Source of the DNA: Alphaproteobacteria bacterium 32-64-14
Lineage (GTDB): Bacteria; Pseudomonadota; Alphaproteobacteria; Caulobacterales; Hyphomonadaceae
DNA: 64,000 nucleotides
Assembly (NCBI GenBank): GCA_002280725.1
Contig: NCEM01000004.1
Coordinates: 1-64,000, forward strand
Direction of reading: 5' to 3'
Part shown: one piece after another, positions 61,161-64,000 of the stretch
How the letters are laid out: the number at the start of each line of letters is the position of its first letter
Numbering within the stretch: position 1 is the first letter of the stretch
Notes under the pieces: generated by a model
What the model was told of the DNA's origin: nothing
The model's database searches: none
The model's input: the letters and a program-made list of their open reading frames with translations, nothing else
Program-made: the position numbers and the translations under genes

Positions 61161-62204
61161 TCAGTGGCCCGCGACCTGGCGGGGCCGGCGGACCAGGTTG
61201 CGGACGAGCGCGGCGGTGGGCTTCTCGAAGTATTTCATCGAAAGCGTTGAAATCACCGCGGTCGTGACAAGCGTTGCTGCGAGGATGAGGCCTTCTGCGA
61301 GCAGGCCCTCGCCTGCAACCAGCAGGACAACCTGCGCAACGATCGCGATCACGATCGGGTGCAGCAGGTAGGCCGAGTAGCTGGCGTCGCCGAGGCGCGT
61401 GATCACGCTTGTCGCGGCAGGCGCACGATAGAGGTCCTGTGCTGCGGCAGCGAAGACGATGAACATCGCGGGGATGCCGTACTTGAAGAGCGTCGCGATG
61501 TCCCTGCCGAGGAGGGACGGCAGAATGACGAGCGCGGCAAAGCCGGCCAGCGCAAGCGGCCACATCGGCGTTGCGCGGACGAAGGCGATGACGGCAGGCG
61601 CGCGCAGTGCATAGGCGATGGCGCAGCCGGCGGCGAATTCAAAGATGATCGGGTTGGCGTAGAAGCGGGTGAAGACGCTGTCGCCGGCGATCATGGCGAT
61701 GGCCCAGACCAGCGTGATCAGCAAGAGGATGCTGGCCAGGCGGAAAGCGCGCGGCAGGAACAGCGAGATCGCGAACAGCGCGTAGAACATCATCTCGTAG
61801 TTCAGCGTCCAGCCGACGCCGAGGATCGGATAGACGTGGCCGGCGGCGTCAAGGTGGGGAACGAAGAACAGGCTGGCGAGGATCGACTCAGGGGTAACCA
61901 GCGTGGTCGGGAAAAGCCATTCGCGCACGAGCACGAGACCGATCACAACGAACGTGGCGATCCAGTAGAGCGGAACGATGCGGGCGATGCGCTTGGTGGC
62001 GAACCAGCCGGGCGTCTCATCGTCGCGCGTGGTGTGCACCATCACGAAGCCGGAGATCACGAAGAACAGGTCAACCCCGCCTGAGGGCAGGTCGAGATAA
62101 GCCATGCCGATCGGATCTTCCGGGCGCACGAAGCGCATGAGGCAATGGTAGATGACCACCGAATAGGCGGCGATCGCGCGCAAGGTTTGCAGGTTGTTCA
62201 GCAC
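61161..62204 (-). CDS. Acyltransferase family 3 membrane protein
   Basis: The 347-residue protein has about ten helices. The family motif LRAIAAYSVVIYHC (Arg-x10-His) opens it, with FFVISGFVM and RIARIVPLYWIAT following. Members O-acylate exported sugars, lipids or antibiotics, using cytosolic acyl-CoA. No polysaccharide genes are adjacent, so the acceptor is unknown. The C-terminal segment STLSMKYFEKPTAALVRNLVRR is the family's usual end. Confidence 0.92.
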   Translation of the reverse strand: MLNNLQTLRAIAAYSVVIYHCLMRFVRPEDPIGMAYLDLPSGGVDLFFVISGFVMVHTTRDDETPGWFATKRIARIVPLYWIATFVVIGLVLVREWLFPTTLVTPESILASLFFVPHLDAAGHVYPILGVGWTLNYEMMFYALFAISLFLPRAFRLASILLLITLVWAIAMIAGDSVFTRFYANPIIFEFAAGCAIAYALRAPAVIAFVRATPMWPLALAGFAALVILPSLLGRDIATLFKYGIPAMFIVFAAAAQDLYRAPAATSVITRLGDASYSAYLLHPIVIAIVAQVVLLVAGEGLLAEGLILAATLVTTAVISTLSMKYFEKPTAALVRNLVRRPRQVAGH

Positions 62205-62379
62205 GATGCTGCGCCCTTGCGCGTCCAGAGACTATGGTGGGGATGCGCCGCGACTGGCGCTACGGACACTCGGCCCGCAGGGCGAACCGCATCAGGTCGC
62301 ACCCCCTGTGCGGGTCTGTGCAGGAAACCTGCCACATGGACGGTTCTGGGTGTTGCGCGATCACGCTGGCGAAACGCGG

Positions 62380-63300
62380 TTAATGCGCGGCCGATGCGGT
62401 CTGCGTGGCGGCGGCAGGGGCGCCGGTTGCCTGCGGGATCATGGCGAAGGCGCGGGCGGCGCGCAGGTCGCCGACTTCGAGCACGATGCGTTTGACGCCC
62501 TGGTCGGCGACGCGGCTGGGCGGGACAAGCTCGATCTGGATCGCCTCGCGCGGGTCGAGCTGTTCGAGTTCAGGGATGGCGGAGGTGTTGAAGGTAAACA
62601 CCCAGATGGGCTCGCCGACGGCGTCCTTGGCGCTGGCGACCTTGCCAGCCCATTCGATGCGCGAGATGGAGCGCGGCGGCGCGACCAGCTTGGGGCCGGG
62701 CTTTGAGAAGGCGCCAAACCACGGCTCGGGCATCTTGGACGGATCGCGCATGATCAGCTGCACGGACGATGGCACGGCGCCCTTGGCGGGCATCGCGATG
62801 GCGAGGCGGATCTCTTCCGGCCTGGCGGGCGCTCGGCGCAGGCCGAACGTGATGGCGGACGTCTTGTCAGTCTGGGAGACGGCCCAGCGGTCGTGAACCG
62901 AGCGTGAGGCGCCCCAGATGGAATGGGCGGCGGGGTATTCGATGTAGGTGGTCTTCACGAAGGCGCGGTAGCCGTTGCGAACGGTTTCGGCGACGGAGAC
63001 GACATCGGGGTGGACACAGCCGAGCGACTTGGCGCGGGTGCGGACTTCCGTGGCGAGGCGGGCCATCTCGGAGCGGCTTTCGTTGGCGCGCAGGAGTTCG
63101 CCTTCGGCCTGGTAGAGGCCTGAGAGCAGGGCGAGGCGCTCGCCATCGGAGAACAGGTTGCAGGATTCATCCGCCGCAGTGATCGCAACGCGCTCCAGCC
63201 AGGTGCGGCGCACGGCGGCGGCGTCTGCATGTGCCACGGGAGACTGGGCGAGCACGGCGGCAGCCAGCAGGGCGCGGAGGGGGCGTAGGCGGGTGGTCAT
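62380..63300 (-). CDS. Exported protein of unknown function
   Basis: A protein of 306 residues with a signal peptide (cut near AHADA). The first half (about 30-120) is helical with two Cys (CNLFSDG and LGCVHPD) that may pair; the motif FVKTTYIEYPAAHSIWGASR follows. The second half looks beta-rich. The end is Ala/Thr-rich. I do not recognise the family; periplasmic location is the only firm inference. Confidence 0.8.
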   Translation of the reverse strand: MTTRLRPLRALLAAAVLAQSPVAHADAAAVRRTWLERVAITAADESCNLFSDGERLALLSGLYQAEGELLRANESRSEMARLATEVRTRAKSLGCVHPDVVSVAETVRNGYRAFVKTTYIEYPAAHSIWGASRSVHDRWAVSQTDKTSAITFGLRRAPARPEEIRLAIAMPAKGAVPSSVQLIMRDPSKMPEPWFGAFSKPGPKLVAPPRSISRIEWAGKVASAKDAVGEPIWVFTFNTSAIPELEQLDPREAIQIELVPPSRVADQGVKRIVLEVGDLRAARAFAMIPQATGAPAAATQTASAAH

Positions 63301-63352
63301 GTGCGGGCAGAGCCTAGGAAGCCCGCATAAAGGATGCGTTACGGAAGCGGCG

Positions 63353-63505
63353 TTAACGCGCGTCCAGCGCCTCGGCGCGCAGTTCCTTACCGATAGAGAT
63401 CAGGCCGCAGACCAGCAGGCCAACGATGGCGCTGAGCACGTAAACGCCGATGCGCTGGGCCTCGGGCGTGGGTTGGAGTGCAACAAGAGTGGCCGTTTCG
63501 AGCAT
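63353..63505 (-). CDS. 50-residue single-helix membrane protein
   Basis: The frame ATG 63505 to TAA 63353 encodes a short polar start (MLETATLVALQPTPEAQR), one membrane helix (IGVYVLSAIVGLLVCGLISI) and an amphipathic charged tail (GKELRAEALDAR). The helix and tail are typical of real small membrane proteins. No clear ribosome site is visible. Unknown family. Confidence 0.5.
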   Translation of the reverse strand: MLETATLVALQPTPEAQRIGVYVLSAIVGLLVCGLISIGKELRAEALDAR

Positions 63506-63590
63506 GGGGTTCGCCCAAATGGTTTACGCGCGTACAGCCGAACGGGTGCAAGGCGGGCGCCAGCCTCGAAAAATGTGGTAAACGGGATTC

Positions 63591-63929
63591 ATGCCGCGCG
63601 AAGTTCCAACGCATCTCTGGGTTTCAGCCTTGCTCCGGCGCGCGTCGGTGGCGGGCGCGTTCGGGACGATCGTGCATCGCGGTGACGCGGAGCGGGGCGA
63701 CGTGCTGGTCAAGGTGATGCGGGCGCGGGGCGAGGCGGACCTCTATGCGCCGGCGTTCAATCCGGAGGGACCGTCCTCTTTCGAGAAGCTGGAGGCGGAG
63801 GGCGAGCCGGGCGTTGATTCGCTGATCGCGCGACGCCGGGCCAGCGACCGCGACCTCTGGGTTGTCGAGATCGAGGACACAGCCGGGCGGCACTTCCTGA
63901 CGGAGCCGGTGCGAGGCGAAAAGCCCTGA
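63591..63929 (+). CDS. DUF1491 family protein
   Basis: A 112-residue protein matching DUF1491: PTHLWVSALLRRASVAGAFGTIVHRGDAERGDVLVKV near the start, then DSLIARRRASDRDLWVVEIEDTAGRHFL near the end. It is cytosolic and found mostly in alphaproteobacteria; function is unknown. Downstream, 63930-64000 is not resolved into a gene. Confidence 0.9.
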   Translation: MPREVPTHLWVSALLRRASVAGAFGTIVHRGDAERGDVLVKVMRARGEADLYAPAFNPEGPSSFEKLEAEGEPGVDSLIARRRASDRDLWVVEIEDTAGRHFLTEPVRGEKP

Positions 63930-64000
63930 CAAACCCTGCGGTTCCGCTGGCGCTCATTCGCTTGCGAAAGTCTTCGGCGCGCGCCTAGATACCAGCGGGT

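Noticed and set aside
1..64000. tRNA, rRNA, CRISPR array, prophage or insertion sequence
   Set aside because: No cloverleaf-type sequence, repeated spacers, integrase, transposase or phage structural gene was seen on either strand.

Overview
The window is a GC-rich (roughly 65% by eye), gene-dense chromosomal segment from an alphaproteobacterium, most likely Caulobacterales and probably Hyphomonadaceae-like. The clues are a Caulobacter-style MucR protein, DUF2336, DUF1491, DUF4169 and DUF6456 proteins, a DnaA-C-domain mini-protein and clusters of GANTC (CcrM-type) sites. I saw no rRNA, tRNA, CRISPR array, prophage or insertion sequence.

Layout. 1-2910: tail of an unknown gene, a TetR regulator and a divergent exported carboxylesterase. 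2917-11876: a five-gene minus-strand operon built around a 1,223-residue tubulin/FtsZ-superfamily protein with a C-terminal GYF-like domain. Its partners are a cytosolic protein of unknown function, a membrane-anchored vWA-like protein, a three-helix membrane protein, and a zinc-ribbon/TM/SH3/TonB-C-like protein. This is the most promising little-described system here. 12197-29536: mixed metabolism and envelope genes: a degenerate gamma-glutamyltransferase, a succinate-semialdehyde dehydrogenase, a patatin lipoprotein, a large autotransporter, a CE1-type esterase, a sulfatase overlapping its own formylglycine-generating enzyme, TetR, oligopeptidase B, a MaoC hydratase, an unusual RHH-TM-EF-hand fusion and a DoxX-like protein. 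29656-38802: a DUF2336 protein, then a tightly coupled nine-gene Mrp/Mnh-type cation antiporter operon with three separate NuoL/M/N-like subunits and no full-length MrpA.

38825-48561: mucR, a PAS protein, a small zinc ribbon, pstSCAB for phosphate uptake, the DnaA-C/DUF6456 pair, sufE, a decayed LysR gene and an exported protein of unknown function. 48733-56399: an orphan membrane histidine kinase and two membrane-tethered TIR proteins (TIR-TM-MORN and TIR-coiled coil-TM-WD40), with a convergent single-pass membrane protein. 56590-63929: a PNPOx-like stress protein, MAPEG, Old Yellow Enzyme, an 862-bp repeat-bearing spacer with a perfect 31-bp inverted repeat, a Tag-like glycosylase, GFA, DUF4169, an acyltransferase, an exported protein of unknown function, DUF1491 and two very small membrane proteins.

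Two regions look like multi-protein machines that link cytoplasm and envelope: the tubulin-like operon and the TIR pair. All functional statements come from reading translated sequence and motifs by eye; no database search was run.
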